64,000 nt of DNA from SIG437 sp045648985 (GTDB taxonomy: Bacteria; Bacillota; Clostridia; UBA1381; UBA9506): assembly GCA_045648985.1 (NCBI GenBank), contig JAZROZ010000023.1:4270-68269 (forward strand), read 5' to 3'. Shown here in pieces: positions 32,945 through 41,374 of the stretch; the stretch's first letter is position 1; each line of letters starts with the position of its first letter. The notes beneath the pieces were generated by a model. The model was given only the letters and a program-made list of their open reading frames with translations, was not told the origin of the DNA and searched no databases. A program made the translations under genes and the position numbers.

Positions 32945-33260
32945 AGAGAACTTTATTGATAAAAAACCAAAAATAAAGGAGGGCATTTTGTGGTATACGG
33001 ACACAGATAAAAAAGTTACATTAAAATTAGAAAACAAAGGTTTTTTCTGTAGGTTATTAAAAAAACCACGTCTTTATTATATTCATTTAGACGAGCTTGG
33101 TAGTTTTGTGTGGCTGCAGGTCGATGGAAAAAAAGATATATATGAAATAGGAAAGAAGACGGAAGAAAAGTTTGGCTCAAAAACAGCGCCATTATTTGAA
33201 AGAATGATAAAATATTTTAAAATATTGGAGAGCTATAAGCTCGTTGAATGGGCAAAATAA
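32937..33260 (+). CDS. PqqD-like small protein
   Basis: 107 residues. The centre YYIHLDELGSFVWLQVDGKKDIYEIGKKTEEKFGSKTAPLFERMIKYFKILESYKLVEW matches the PqqD fold (leader-peptide recognition chaperone in RiPP pathways). No radical SAM enzyme or precursor peptide is nearby; instead it is translationally coupled to an OPT transporter. PqqD-like proteins associated with transporters have no established role that I know of. Confidence 0.72.
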   Translation: MNKENFIDKKPKIKEGILWYTDTDKKVTLKLENKGFFCRLLKKPRLYYIHLDELGSFVWLQVDGKKDIYEIGKKTEEKFGSKTAPLFERMIKYFKILESYKLVEWAK

Positions 33261-33311
33261 GGCGTTTTATGAAAAGAAAAGAAAATATTTCAAAAAAAAC
33301 TAAAAAAAGAC

Positions 33312-33340
33312 TTGACAACTCAGAATAAAATTGCTATAAT
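33312..33340 (+). promoter_or_regulatory. Promoter of the plus-strand tRNA array
   Basis: Perfect consensus TTGACA (33312-33317), 17-base spacer, TATAAT (33335-33340). Confidence 0.85.
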
Positions 33341-33368
33341 ATCTAAGTCGGCGATATGAGAGACTCGC

Positions 33369-33443
33369 GCGGGTGTAGTTCAATGGCTAGAATCTCAGCC
33401 TTCCAAGCTGATTGTGTGGGTTCGATTCCCATCACCCGCTCCA
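33369..33443 (+). tRNA. tRNA-Gly(TCC)
   Basis: Acceptor GCGGGTG / CACCCGC, loop CTTCCAA (TCC, reads GGA), CCA encoded. Confidence 0.95.
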
Positions 33444-33452
33444 CTTGGTTTT

Positions 33453-33529
<77 letters not shown>

Positions 33530-33583
33530 CATTTTTTCCAAAACTTAATACGGCAGGAAAGAGCAAAGTTTCGTACCTTTCAT

Positions 33584-33661
33584 GGTGGGTATAGCTCAGT
33601 TGGTTAGAGCGCTAGATTGTGGCTCTAGAGGTCGTCGGTTCGACTCCGATTACCCACCCCA
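33584..33661 (+). tRNA. tRNA-His(GTG)
   Basis: Acceptor GTGGGTA / TACCCAC with the His-specific extra G at -1 (33584) opposite C73; loop TTGTGGC (GTG), CCA encoded. Confidence 0.95.
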
Positions 33662-33711
33662 CTTAGTATAATCGTTTGGCGCATGGGAATACTTATCATG
33701 GTATGGCATTT

Positions 33712-33787
33712 TGGGATGTCGCCAAGTTGGTAAGGCACCGGATTCTGATTCCGGCATTCGCAGGTTCGAGTCCTGCCATCCCAGCCA
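33712..33787 (+). tRNA. tRNA-Gln(CTG)
   Basis: Acceptor TGGGATG / CATCCCA, loop TTCTGAT (CTG, reads CAG), CCA encoded. Confidence 0.93.
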
Positions 33788-33805
33788 ATTTTATCCTATT
33801 ACCGA

Positions 33806-33882
33806 TGGGATGTAGCCAAGTCGGTAAGGCACCAGACTTTGACTCTGGCATTTCGTAGGTTCGAGTCCTGCCATCCCAGCCA
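33806..33882 (+). tRNA. tRNA-Gln(TTG)
   Basis: Same acceptor and nearly the same body as the preceding tRNA-Gln; loop CTTTGAC (TTG, reads CAA), CCA encoded. The pair looks like a tandem duplication with anticodon-arm divergence. Confidence 0.93.
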
Positions 33883-33886
33883 GTAT

Positions 33887-33962
33887 GGGTCATTAGCTCA
33901 GTCGGTAGAGCACTTGACTTTTAATCAAGTTGTCCGGGGTTCGATTCCCCGATGACTCACCA
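33887..33962 (+). tRNA. tRNA-Lys(TTT)
   Basis: Acceptor GGGTCAT / ATGACTC, loop CTTTTAA (TTT), CCA encoded; last tRNA of the array. Confidence 0.95.
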
Positions 33963-33967
33963 AAAAA

Positions 33968-34003
33968 CAAGCATTGTGTTTTTGCACAGTGCTTATTTTT
34001 TTA
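33968..34003 (+). terminator. Terminator of the plus-strand tRNA array
   Basis: Stem AAGCATTGTG / CACAGTGCTT followed by ATTTTTTT. Confidence 0.88.
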
Positions 34004-34070
34004 TGCATAAAAATTCATTTTGTTAGTAACGTGTAAGTAACTGCGCGGATAATTCAAATAAAAATAATAC

Positions 34071-34146
34071 TTTTACCAATAAGATGTTGACAAATCAACA
34101 TCTTATTGGTAAAATATACTTGTTGATTTTTCAACAAGTATATTTT
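34071..34146. promoter_or_regulatory. Two long perfect palindromes over the MarR-adh-aldh promoter
   Basis: Palindrome 1: 20-bp arms, 34071-34090 and 34095-34114, 4-base centre CAAA. Palindrome 2: 16-bp arms, 34111-34126 and 34131-34146, 4-base centre TTTT. Both share TGTTGA-N4-TCAACA at the centre, 36 bp apart. The promoter TTGACA (34087-34092), 17-base spacer, TAAAAT (34110-34115) is embedded between and within them. This fits autorepression by the MarR protein encoded next. Confidence 0.75.
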
Positions 34147-34161
34147 TTAGGAGTGAGTTTT

Positions 34162-34608
34162 ATGGTGGGACGTTTTGAGATTTTTACGTTATCATTATCC
34201 GAAATACTTACAAGCTGGAATAAAATTGCTACAGATGAGCTTAGCCCTTTTGGACTCAAGGGCTCATATGTGGTTTATCTTATTGCCCTTTATAAAAGCA
34301 CCGATGGGCTTACATCTGCGAATTTGTGTGAGATATGCAACAGAGATAAAGCAGAGGTATCAAGGGCAGTTTCCGAAATGGAGAAGAAGGGTATTTTAGA
34401 AAGAACAAATGTAACAGTTAATGGTTATAGGGCAAAAATCACGTTGACGCAAGAGGGGAGAGAAATTACATCTGCCATCAGAGAAAGAGTAAAACTTGCA
34501 GTTGAAAAAGGCGGAAAAGGCTTATCCGGCGAGCAAAGAGAGAAATTCTATGAAGCGCTTCAGATAATCTCTGAAAACTTAAAAGAAATCAGTAGAGAGG
34601 GACTTTAA
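34162..34608 (+). CDS. MarR-family transcriptional regulator
   Basis: 148 residues with a winged helix (LTSANLCEICNRDKAEVSRAVSEMEKKGILER, then NGYRAKITLTQEGREI as the wing) between dimerisation helices. GGAG 9 bases before the ATG at 34162; an upstream extension of the frame would cross the operator palindromes. First gene of the operon with alcohol and aldehyde dehydrogenases. Likely represses its own operon and is released by an aldehyde, alcohol or phenolic ligand; this is inferred from context. Confidence 0.9.
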   Translation: MVGRFEIFTLSLSEILTSWNKIATDELSPFGLKGSYVVYLIALYKSTDGLTSANLCEICNRDKAEVSRAVSEMEKKGILERTNVTVNGYRAKITLTQEGREITSAIRERVKLAVEKGGKGLSGEQREKFYEALQIISENLKEISREGL

Positions 34609-34609
34609 A

Positions 34610-35815
34610 ATGAATATAATTAAAAAGAGTTATTGCAGAATATATCAGTTTGCTTTCCGTGCAGCACTTCCTTTTTTGCCATATAAAGAGCCTGAAATTA
34701 TTAAAGATATCGAAGATATCGCTATTGTTATAAAAGAAAAGAAAATGTGTGCGCCGCTTATTATTACAGATGAATATTTAAAAAATTCAGGAGCAATATC
34801 GCGTCTGGAAAAAGCTTTGACTAATGAAAAACTGAATTATTATATGTATGATAAAACAAGACCAAACCCAACTGTTGAAAACGTAGAAGAAGCGCTATCG
34901 CTTTATAAAAAAGGGAATTGTGACTGCCTTGTAGCTTTTGGCGGTGGTAGTGTAATGGATTGTGCAAAAGCGGTTGGTGCAAGAGCAGTATACCCAAAAA
35001 GAAAGCTAAGTAGTCTTAAGGGTAACCTCAAAATATTAAGAAGAATTCCGACTCTTTTTGCTGTTCCAACAACTGCAGGAACGGGGAGTGAAGTAACTGT
35101 AACGGCGGTTATAACAGATAGTACAAAAAAACATAAATACACAATGAACTCATTTCCGCTCATTCCGAGATATGCAGTTTTAGACCCTGTTGTTACGTTC
35201 ACGCTTCCTAAAAGTCTTACATCAACAACAGGTGTGGATGCGCTTACTCACGCAGTAGAAGCATATATAGGACGTTCTACAAGCAGGGAAACAAGACGTC
35301 TTGCAAAAGAAGCTGTCAGGCTTATATTTGAAAACATTGAAACCGCCTATAACGAACCTGAAAATTATAAAGCAAGAGAGAATATGCTGGTAGCTGCGTA
35401 TAAAGCAGGAATTGCCTTTTCAAAATCATATGTTGGATATATACACGCTATTGCACACTCGCTGGGAGGACAGTACAATATTCCACACGGACTTGCAAAC
35501 TCCGTAATACTTCCGATATTTTTAGAAGAATATGGTGAAAAGATACACAAAAAGCTCTATGAGCTTGCTGTTTATTCGGGTGTTGCAGACGAAAATGAAT
35601 ATATAGAAAAAGCTGCCGAAAAATTTATTCAAAAAATTAAAGAGCTTAATAAAAAGATGAATATTCCTGAAAATATTTCAGGAATAGAGGAAAGAGATAT
35701 TACGGTTATGGCAAAGCACGCTGATAAAGAAGGGAATCCCCTTTATCCTGTGCCGATGCTTTATAATGCAAAAGAGCTTGAAAGAATATATTATAAGATA
35801 GGAGAAAACATATGA
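34610..35815 (+). CDS. Iron-containing alcohol dehydrogenase
   Basis: Predicted NAD(P)H-dependent alcohol/aldehyde oxidoreductase of the type III family, 401 residues. Seen: GGGSVMDCAKAVG nucleotide loop, PTTAGTGSEVTVTAVITD, and metal ligands in GVDALTHAVEAY and AIAHSLGGQYNIPHGLANSVILP. It starts one base after the MarR stop codon and its TGA overlaps the ATG of the aldehyde dehydrogenase. The pair could interconvert an alcohol, its aldehyde and the acid. Substrate unknown. Confidence 0.92.
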   Translation: MNIIKKSYCRIYQFAFRAALPFLPYKEPEIIKDIEDIAIVIKEKKMCAPLIITDEYLKNSGAISRLEKALTNEKLNYYMYDKTRPNPTVENVEEALSLYKKGNCDCLVAFGGGSVMDCAKAVGARAVYPKRKLSSLKGNLKILRRIPTLFAVPTTAGTGSEVTVTAVITDSTKKHKYTMNSFPLIPRYAVLDPVVTFTLPKSLTSTTGVDALTHAVEAYIGRSTSRETRRLAKEAVRLIFENIETAYNEPENYKARENMLVAAYKAGIAFSKSYVGYIHAIAHSLGGQYNIPHGLANSVILPIFLEEYGEKIHKKLYELAVYSGVADENEYIEKAAEKFIQKIKELNKKMNIPENISGIEERDITVMAKHADKEGNPLYPVPMLYNAKELERIYYKIGENI

Positions 35816-37185
35816 CGATTGACGAAATATTGATAGAGCAGAGAGAGTTTTTTCGCTCTGGCAAAACTCTGCCTGTTGATTTTAGAATAAAGATGCTGAA
35901 AAAGCTCTATAACGCAGTAAAAGAGAATGAAAAGGAAATTAATACTGCACTTAAAAAAGACTTGGGGAAAAGCGATTTTGAGGGTTTTATGTGTGAGGTT
36001 GGTTTATCTCTGACCGAAATAAGTTATATGATAAAGCACGTTAAAAGACTTGCAAAAAGAAAGATTGTTTATACACCGCTTGCACAGTTTGCATCAGTTA
36101 GCTTTAAAAAGCCGTCACCGTATGGAAATGTGCTTATAATGAGTCCCTGGAATTATCCGTTTTTGCTTACCATTGACCCATTAGCAGATGCGATTGCTGC
36201 AGGAAATACTGTTGTTTTAAAGCCAAGTGCATATTCTCCTGCTACAAGCGAAGTTTTAGGGAAAATAATAAAACAATGTTTTGAGCCTGGATATGTTGCA
36301 GTTGTAACGGGCGGCAGAAAAGAAAATGCAGAACTTCTTGACAAAAAGTTTGATATGGTTTTCTTTACGGGGAGCCAAAATGTCGGCAAAGAGGTTTTAA
36401 CTAAGTGTGCAAAACATCTCACTCCTGCAGTGCTTGAGCTTGGCGGCAAAAGTCCGTGTATAGTTGATTCGTCTGCTAAACTTGAGCTTGCTGCTAAACG
36501 AATTGTTTTCGGTAAATACTTAAACTGTGGACAGACCTGCGTTGCTCCTGATTATATTCTTTGTCAAAAAGACATAAAAGCCGAATTTATTAAGGAAGTA
36601 AAAAAGCAGATTAAAAAACAGTATGGAGAAAACCCTCTTGCAAATAAAAATTATGGAAAGATTATAAATGAAAAGCATTTTGAAAGAATTATAGCATTGA
36701 TTAACGATGAAAAAATAGTTGCAGGGGGCAAAACAGATAGATCACAGCTTAAAATTGAACCTACTGTGATGGATAATGTTTCATTTGATGATGCTGTTAT
36801 GCAGGAGGAGATTTTCGGACCAGTTATGCCTGTGATTGAATACGAGAAGTTTGAGAATGTTTTTGACATTTTGAAGGATAAAGAAAAACCGCTTGCACTT
36901 TATATTTTCTCTGAAAATAAAAAGCATATAAAATCTATTCTTGATAGACTTTCTTTTGGCGGCGGATGTGTAAATGACGTCGTTATACACCTTGCAACAA
37001 GCGAAATGGGGTTTGGTGGCGTTGGAGAAAGCGGTATGGGAACATATCACGGAAAACTTGGCTTTGAAGCCTTTTCACACACGAAGAGTATTGTAGATAA
37101 GAAAACATTTTTAGACCTCCCAATGCGTTATCAGCCTTATAACAGAAGTGTTTACGGAAAATTACTAAAAATGTTTTTGAGATAG
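35812..37185 (+). CDS. Aldehyde dehydrogenase (NAD(P)-dependent, class 3-like)
   Basis: 457 residues, the shorter length of class-3/fatty-aldehyde-type ALDHs. Seen: SPWNYPFLLTIDPLADAIAAGN, FFTGSQNVGKEVL, the catalytic Glu in LELGGKSPCIVD and catalytic Cys in LNCGQTCVAPDY, and EEIFGPVMPVIEY. A short basic/hydrophobic C-terminus (YGKLLKMFLR) may contact membrane. Translation coupled to the alcohol dehydrogenase. Oxidises an aldehyde to a carboxylate; chain length not deducible. Confidence 0.92.
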   Translation: MTIDEILIEQREFFRSGKTLPVDFRIKMLKKLYNAVKENEKEINTALKKDLGKSDFEGFMCEVGLSLTEISYMIKHVKRLAKRKIVYTPLAQFASVSFKKPSPYGNVLIMSPWNYPFLLTIDPLADAIAAGNTVVLKPSAYSPATSEVLGKIIKQCFEPGYVAVVTGGRKENAELLDKKFDMVFFTGSQNVGKEVLTKCAKHLTPAVLELGGKSPCIVDSSAKLELAAKRIVFGKYLNCGQTCVAPDYILCQKDIKAEFIKEVKKQIKKQYGENPLANKNYGKIINEKHFERIIALINDEKIVAGGKTDRSQLKIEPTVMDNVSFDDAVMQEEIFGPVMPVIEYEKFENVFDILKDKEKPLALYIFSENKKHIKSILDRLSFGGGCVNDVVIHLATSEMGFGGVGESGMGTYHGKLGFEAFSHTKSIVDKKTFLDLPMRYQPYNRSVYGKLLKMFLR

Positions 37186-37197
37186 CAGAGTATAACG

Positions 37198-37232
37198 AAA
37201 AAGACAGAATTCGTAAGAATACTGTCTTTTAC
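37198..37232 (+). terminator. Terminator of the MarR-adh-aldh operon
   Basis: Stem AAAAGACAG / CTGTCTTTT with an inner GAATTC-like loop, ending in Ts just before the convergent tRNA array. Confidence 0.75.
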
Positions 37233-37235
37233 TTC

Positions 37236-37309
37236 TGGAGGCGCCACCCAGACTTGAACTGGGGATAAAGGTGTTGCAGACCTCTGCCTTACCACTTGGC
37301 TATGGCGCC
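37236..37309 (-). tRNA. tRNA-Cys(GCA)
   Basis: Acceptor GGCGCCA / TGGCGCC, loop CTGCAAC (GCA), CCA encoded; last of the minus-strand array. Confidence 0.94.
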
Positions 37310-37398
37310 ATATTATATTATATGCAAAACAACGAGTATGTGTGATTAAATTTAAAAATTCTTGCCTCTAAAAGGCTTAGAAGCAAGAATTTTTAATT

Positions 37399-37473
37399 TG
37401 GAGCGGAAGACGAGATTCGAACTCGCGACGTTCACCTTGGCAAGGTGACGCTCTACCACTGAGCCACTCCCGC
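37399..37473 (-). tRNA. tRNA-Gly(GCC)
   Basis: Acceptor GCGGGAG / CTTCCGC, loop TTGCCAA (GCC), CCA encoded. A hairpin AAATTCTTGC... / ...GCAAGAATTTTT (37350-37396) separates it from tRNA-Cys and may be a partial terminator or processing signal. Confidence 0.95.
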
Positions 37474-37492
37474 ATAAATGATGGCTGTTAGT

Positions 37493-37568
37493 TGGTGCCT
37501 CCGGGTGGAATCGAACCGCCGACACAGGGATTTTCAGTCCCTTGCTCTACCGACTGAGCTACAGAGGC
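37493..37568 (-). tRNA. tRNA-Phe(GAA)
   Basis: Acceptor GCCTCTG / CGGAGGC, loop CTGAAAA (GAA), CCA encoded. Confidence 0.95.
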
Positions 37569-37572
37569 AAGT

Positions 37573-37649
37573 TGGCGACCCGAAAGGGGCTCGAACCCTC
37601 GACCTCCAGCGTGACAGGCTGGCATTCTAACCAACTGAACTATCGGGCC
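37573..37649 (-). tRNA. tRNA-Asp(GTC)
   Basis: Acceptor GGCCCGA / TCGGGTC, loop CTGTCAC (GTC), CCA encoded. Confidence 0.95.
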
Positions 37650-37664
37650 AACTCTTAAACAAAA

Positions 37665-37740
37665 TGGTGGGCGCAACAGGGCTCGAACCTGTGACCCTCT
37701 GCTTGTAAGGCAGATGCTCTCCCAGCTGAGCTATGCGCCC
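37665..37740 (-). tRNA. tRNA-Val(TAC)
   Basis: Acceptor GGGCGCA / TGCGCCC, loop CTTACAA (TAC), CCA encoded; first of the minus-strand array. Confidence 0.95.
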
Positions 37741-37775
37741 ATTCGTTTTGCTTCGCCGTTTCAGCGACAAATAGT

Positions 37776-37804
37776 ATTATACACGAATCAAACCTTGTTG
37801 TCAA
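37776..37804 (-). promoter_or_regulatory. Promoter of the minus-strand tRNA array
   Basis: Minus strand: TTGACA (37804-37799), 17-base spacer, TATAAT (37781-37776), perfect consensus. Confidence 0.85.
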
Positions 37805-37962
37805 CCATTATTTTTAAATTTTTTAAAAAATTTTTTTATAAGAAATACAAAAAAAGCTTTAGATGTTGAAAAATAGGCGTTTACAGGCTTTTTATACGTT
37901 TTATTTTCATTAAAAACTTTTTGAATATTTTATTAATTTGTTATTAACATTATATAATTACG

Positions 37963-37991
37963 TTGACAAGTTTGACGAAAAAGGGTATAAT
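37963..37991 (+). promoter_or_regulatory. Promoter of the RHH protein-clpB operon
   Basis: Perfect consensus TTGACA (37963-37968), 17-base spacer, TATAAT (37986-37991). No CIRCE element or CtsR heptamer repeat is visible nearby. Confidence 0.8.
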
Positions 37992-38028
37992 ACTTTATGA
38001 TGAGAAAAGAAAAGGCGGTGCGATAATA

Positions 38029-38697
38029 ATGAAGAAAAGTGTATACAGTTTAGTACTATCGGATAGTGTTGTTGAAGCTGTTGACAGAGCAGCATATGCA
38101 AAGGGTCAAAGCCGTTCTAATTATATAAATAATATCTTAGCAGAGCATCTTTCTTTTGTTACCCCTGAAAAAAGGATGCGCAACATTTTTGATGTTATAG
38201 AAGCAATGGCCCAGAGAGAGGAAGCTTTCAGGATACAAAAACAACAATCCGAGTATATGTTTTCGCTTCTCAGTTCTTTGAAATATAAATATAGACCAAC
38301 AATAAGATATCAGATAGAACTTTATCAATCTCAACAAAATGGAACAATAGGGGAGTTTAAAATAATATTCAGGACGCAAAGTGAAGAATTTGCTGAGATT
38401 ATGAAGGAATTTTTTATAACTTGGGCAAAACATGAACAAAAGTTTATTTCACATATATTTACAAGGTCACCTGTTAAATATAGCGCGGGGGAAGGAAAGC
38501 TTATAAGGCAAATAAAAGTGCCCTCGGGAAATTCAGTAAATGAACAGGAGCTTGCAAAAGTTCTGTCAGATTATATTCAGATGTTTGATAAAGCATTAAA
38601 AGAATATATTGCATCAGTTCCAGAGACGATGTATGCCGAAAAATATATTGATAAGCTTTATTCAAATTACATTAAAAACAGCGTTGTATTAATTTAA
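38029..38697 (+). CDS. Ribbon-helix-helix-like protein upstream of clpB
   Basis: 222 residues. The first 45 (YSLVLSDSVVEAVDRAAYAKGQSRSNYINNILAEHLS) look like a CopG/MetJ-type ribbon-helix-helix; the rest is a helical region without a motif I recognise. ATG at 38029 after AAGGCGGTG; an upstream frame extension would overlap the promoter. It ends 12 bases before clpB, so the two form an operon. It may be a clpB regulator substituting for CtsR, or an unrelated DNA-binding protein. Confidence 0.72.
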   Translation: MKKSVYSLVLSDSVVEAVDRAAYAKGQSRSNYINNILAEHLSFVTPEKRMRNIFDVIEAMAQREEAFRIQKQQSEYMFSLLSSLKYKYRPTIRYQIELYQSQQNGTIGEFKIIFRTQSEEFAEIMKEFFITWAKHEQKFISHIFTRSPVKYSAGEGKLIRQIKVPSGNSVNEQELAKVLSDYIQMFDKALKEYIASVPETMYAEKYIDKLYSNYIKNSVVLI

Positions 38698-38709
38698 GGA
38701 GGTATTATA

Positions 38710-41310
38710 ATGAATGTACAAAAATTTACTCAAAAATCATTAGAGGCACTTCAAAGTGCGCAAATGCTTGCAATAGATTATCAGAATATGCAGATAGAGC
38801 CTGAGCATCTTTTTTTCAGTTTAATTGAAGATGACGGTGGACTCATATCTCTGCTTATCAATAAGATGGGACTCAATCTTGAACTTTTAAGAAGTGATGT
38901 AAAAAAATCAATAGACGGACTTTCAAAAGTAACCGGAAGCGGAAGGGAAGCGGGCAAAATTTATATTTCTCCCGATGTTGATAAAATCATATCTCAATCT
39001 GAAAAGCAGGCCGACCATATGAAAGACGAATATGTGTCGGTAGAACATATTATGCTCTCAATGCTTGATAAGCCAAACGATACTTTAAAGAAGATTTTTT
39101 CAAATCACGGTATAAAGAAGAATGATTTTTTATCTACATTACAAACTGTAAGGGGCAATACTAAAGTGACAAGCGACTCCCCTGAAGCAACATATGACGT
39201 GCTTTTAAAATATGGTCAGGATTTAGTTGAACTTGCAAAACAAAATAAGCTTGACCCCGTTATTGGTCGTGATGGCGAGATAAGAAACGTTATAAGGATA
39301 CTTTCAAGAAAAACGAAAAACAATCCTGTTTTAATAGGTGAACCCGGTGTAGGTAAAACGGCAATTGCAGAGGGTTTGGCGATAAGAATTGTAAGGGGCG
39401 ATGTTCCTGAGGGGCTTAAAAATAAAACGATATTTTCACTCAATATGGGTTCACTCGTCGCAGGTGCTAAATTTAGGGGTGAATTTGAAGAGAGACTAAA
39501 AGCTGTACTTGAAGAAATAAAACAAAGTGAAGGCAGAATAATTCTTTTCATTGATGAGCTTCATACGATTGTAGGTGCAGGAAAAACTGACGGAGCAATG
39601 GATGCAGGCAATATCTTAAAGCCGATGCTTGCAAGGGGAGAGCTTCATTGTATAGGTGCAACCACTTTAGATGAATACAGACAATATATCGAAAAAGACG
39701 CAGCGCTAGAGCGAAGATTTCAACCGGTGCTTATTGATGAGCCAACAGTTGAAGATACTATTTCAATACTTCGTGGACTGAAAGAAAGATACGAGGTGTT
39801 TCACGGAGTGAAAATTCAGGACCAGGCACTCATCACTGCGGCTGTGCTTTCAAACAGATATATTTCAGAGCGTTTTCTTCCGGATAAAGCTATTGACCTG
39901 ATAGACGAGGCCTGCGCTATGGTTAGAACAGAGATAGATTCAATGCCGACAGAGCTTGATGAAATATCACGAAAGATTATGCAGCTTGAGATTGAAGAAG
40001 CGGCACTGAAAAAAGAAACAGATAATCTCTCAAAAGAGCATTTAGCGGAAATCCAAAAAACCTTAGCAGAATTAAGATCAGATTTTAATGAAATGAAAGC
40101 AAAGTGGGATAATGAAAAAACATCTATAGGAAAAGTACAAAAGCTGCGTGAGAAGATTGAGTCAGTTAATGCAGAAATTGCTTTAGCTGAAAGGAATTAT
40201 AATCTTGACAAGGCTGCAGAATTAAAATACGGAAAATTGCCTGCGCTCATATCAGAGCTTGAAGCTTTAGAAGAAAAGGCGGAAAATGTTCATGTATCAA
40301 GTAAGCTTTTAAGAGATAGAGTAACGGATGAAGAAATTGCTAAAGTGATATGCAGATGGACAGGAATACCAGTCCAGAGATTAATGGAGGGCGAACGTGA
40401 AAAACTGCTTTCTCTTGATAAAACTCTTCACGAAAGAGTAATCGGACAAAATGAAGCTGTTTTAAAGGTGACAGATGCAATTTTGCGCTCAAGAGCAGGT
40501 ATTCAGGACCCAAACAGGCCGATAGGCTCATTCCTTTTCTTAGGTCCTACGGGTGTTGGAAAAACAGAGCTTGCTAAATCTTTAGCGGAGGTACTTTTTG
40601 ATGATGAGCATAATATGGTAAGAATAGATATGTCAGAGTATATGGAAAAATACTCGGTATCAAGACTCATCGGTGCACCTCCGGGATATGTTGGGTATGA
40701 AGAGGGCGGACAGCTCACAGAAGCAGTACGACGCAAGCCGTATTCTGTTGTGCTTTTTGACGAGGTGGAAAAAGCTCATCCTGATGTATTTAATGTACTG
40801 CTGCAGGTTTTAGATGATGGCAGAATTACGGACTCTCAGGGGCGTACTGTAGATTTTAAAAATACTATATTAATTTTAACGTCAAATATCGGCTCTGATT
40901 ATATATTGGAGGGAATTGATGATAGCGGCAAAATAAGCGATGAAGCAAAAGAAAATGTGCAGAAACTTTTAAAACGTAGCTTCAGACCTGAATTTTTAAA
41001 CAGACTGGACGAGATAGTATTCTATAAACCGCTTGTTAAATCGGAGATATCTCAGATTGTCAACCTTATGATTTCAGATATCAAAAAAAGACTCAAAGAC
41101 AAACAGTTAGATATTGAGCTAACCGATAGTGCTAAAAACTTTGTGATAGAAAGCGGATTTGACCCCATCTATGGTGCAAGACCGTTAAAAAGATTTTTAC
41201 AAAGTAAGGTTGAAACGCTCTTAGCAAGGAAAATTATTTCAAGCGATTTGTCGATGGGTACTGTTCTTACTGTAGATTATAACGGTAGTGATTTATACGT
41301 GAAAGAGTGA
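38710..41310 (+). CDS. clpB: ATP-dependent disaggregase ClpB
   Basis: Hsp100 chaperone that, with DnaK, pulls polypeptides out of aggregates. The 866 residues contain the N domain (two Clp_N repeats, residues 1-145), AAA1 with GEPGVGKTA and the Walker B LFIDELHT, a coiled-coil M domain (about 400-525, characteristic of ClpB rather than ClpA/C), and AAA2 with GPTGVGKTE and VVLFDEVEKAH. No ClpP-binding IGF loop is obvious, consistent with a disaggregase. AAGGAGG lies before the ATG. Second gene after the RHH protein. Confidence 0.96.
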   Translation: MNVQKFTQKSLEALQSAQMLAIDYQNMQIEPEHLFFSLIEDDGGLISLLINKMGLNLELLRSDVKKSIDGLSKVTGSGREAGKIYISPDVDKIISQSEKQADHMKDEYVSVEHIMLSMLDKPNDTLKKIFSNHGIKKNDFLSTLQTVRGNTKVTSDSPEATYDVLLKYGQDLVELAKQNKLDPVIGRDGEIRNVIRILSRKTKNNPVLIGEPGVGKTAIAEGLAIRIVRGDVPEGLKNKTIFSLNMGSLVAGAKFRGEFEERLKAVLEEIKQSEGRIILFIDELHTIVGAGKTDGAMDAGNILKPMLARGELHCIGATTLDEYRQYIEKDAALERRFQPVLIDEPTVEDTISILRGLKERYEVFHGVKIQDQALITAAVLSNRYISERFLPDKAIDLIDEACAMVRTEIDSMPTELDEISRKIMQLEIEEAALKKETDNLSKEHLAEIQKTLAELRSDFNEMKAKWDNEKTSIGKVQKLREKIESVNAEIALAERNYNLDKAAELKYGKLPALISELEALEEKAENVHVSSKLLRDRVTDEEIAKVICRWTGIPVQRLMEGEREKLLSLDKTLHERVIGQNEAVLKVTDAILRSRAGIQDPNRPIGSFLFLGPTGVGKTELAKSLAEVLFDDEHNMVRIDMSEYMEKYSVSRLIGAPPGYVGYEEGGQLTEAVRRKPYSVVLFDEVEKAHPDVFNVLLQVLDDGRITDSQGRTVDFKNTILILTSNIGSDYILEGIDDSGKISDEAKENVQKLLKRSFRPEFLNRLDEIVFYKPLVKSEISQIVNLMISDIKKRLKDKQLDIELTDSAKNFVIESGFDPIYGARPLKRFLQSKVETLLARKIISSDLSMGTVLTVDYNGSDLYVKE

Positions 41311-41323
41311 TTCATATAAAGTA

Positions 41324-41362
41324 AAAATGGCTATGTGAAACTTTATTTCACATAGCCATTTT
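41324..41362. terminator. Bidirectional terminator between clpB and pfkA
   Basis: 17-bp perfect stem AAAATGGCTATGTGAAA / TTTCACATAGCCATTTT with a 5-base loop. Confidence 0.9.
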
Positions 41363-41374
41363 GTCTGCTTGATA

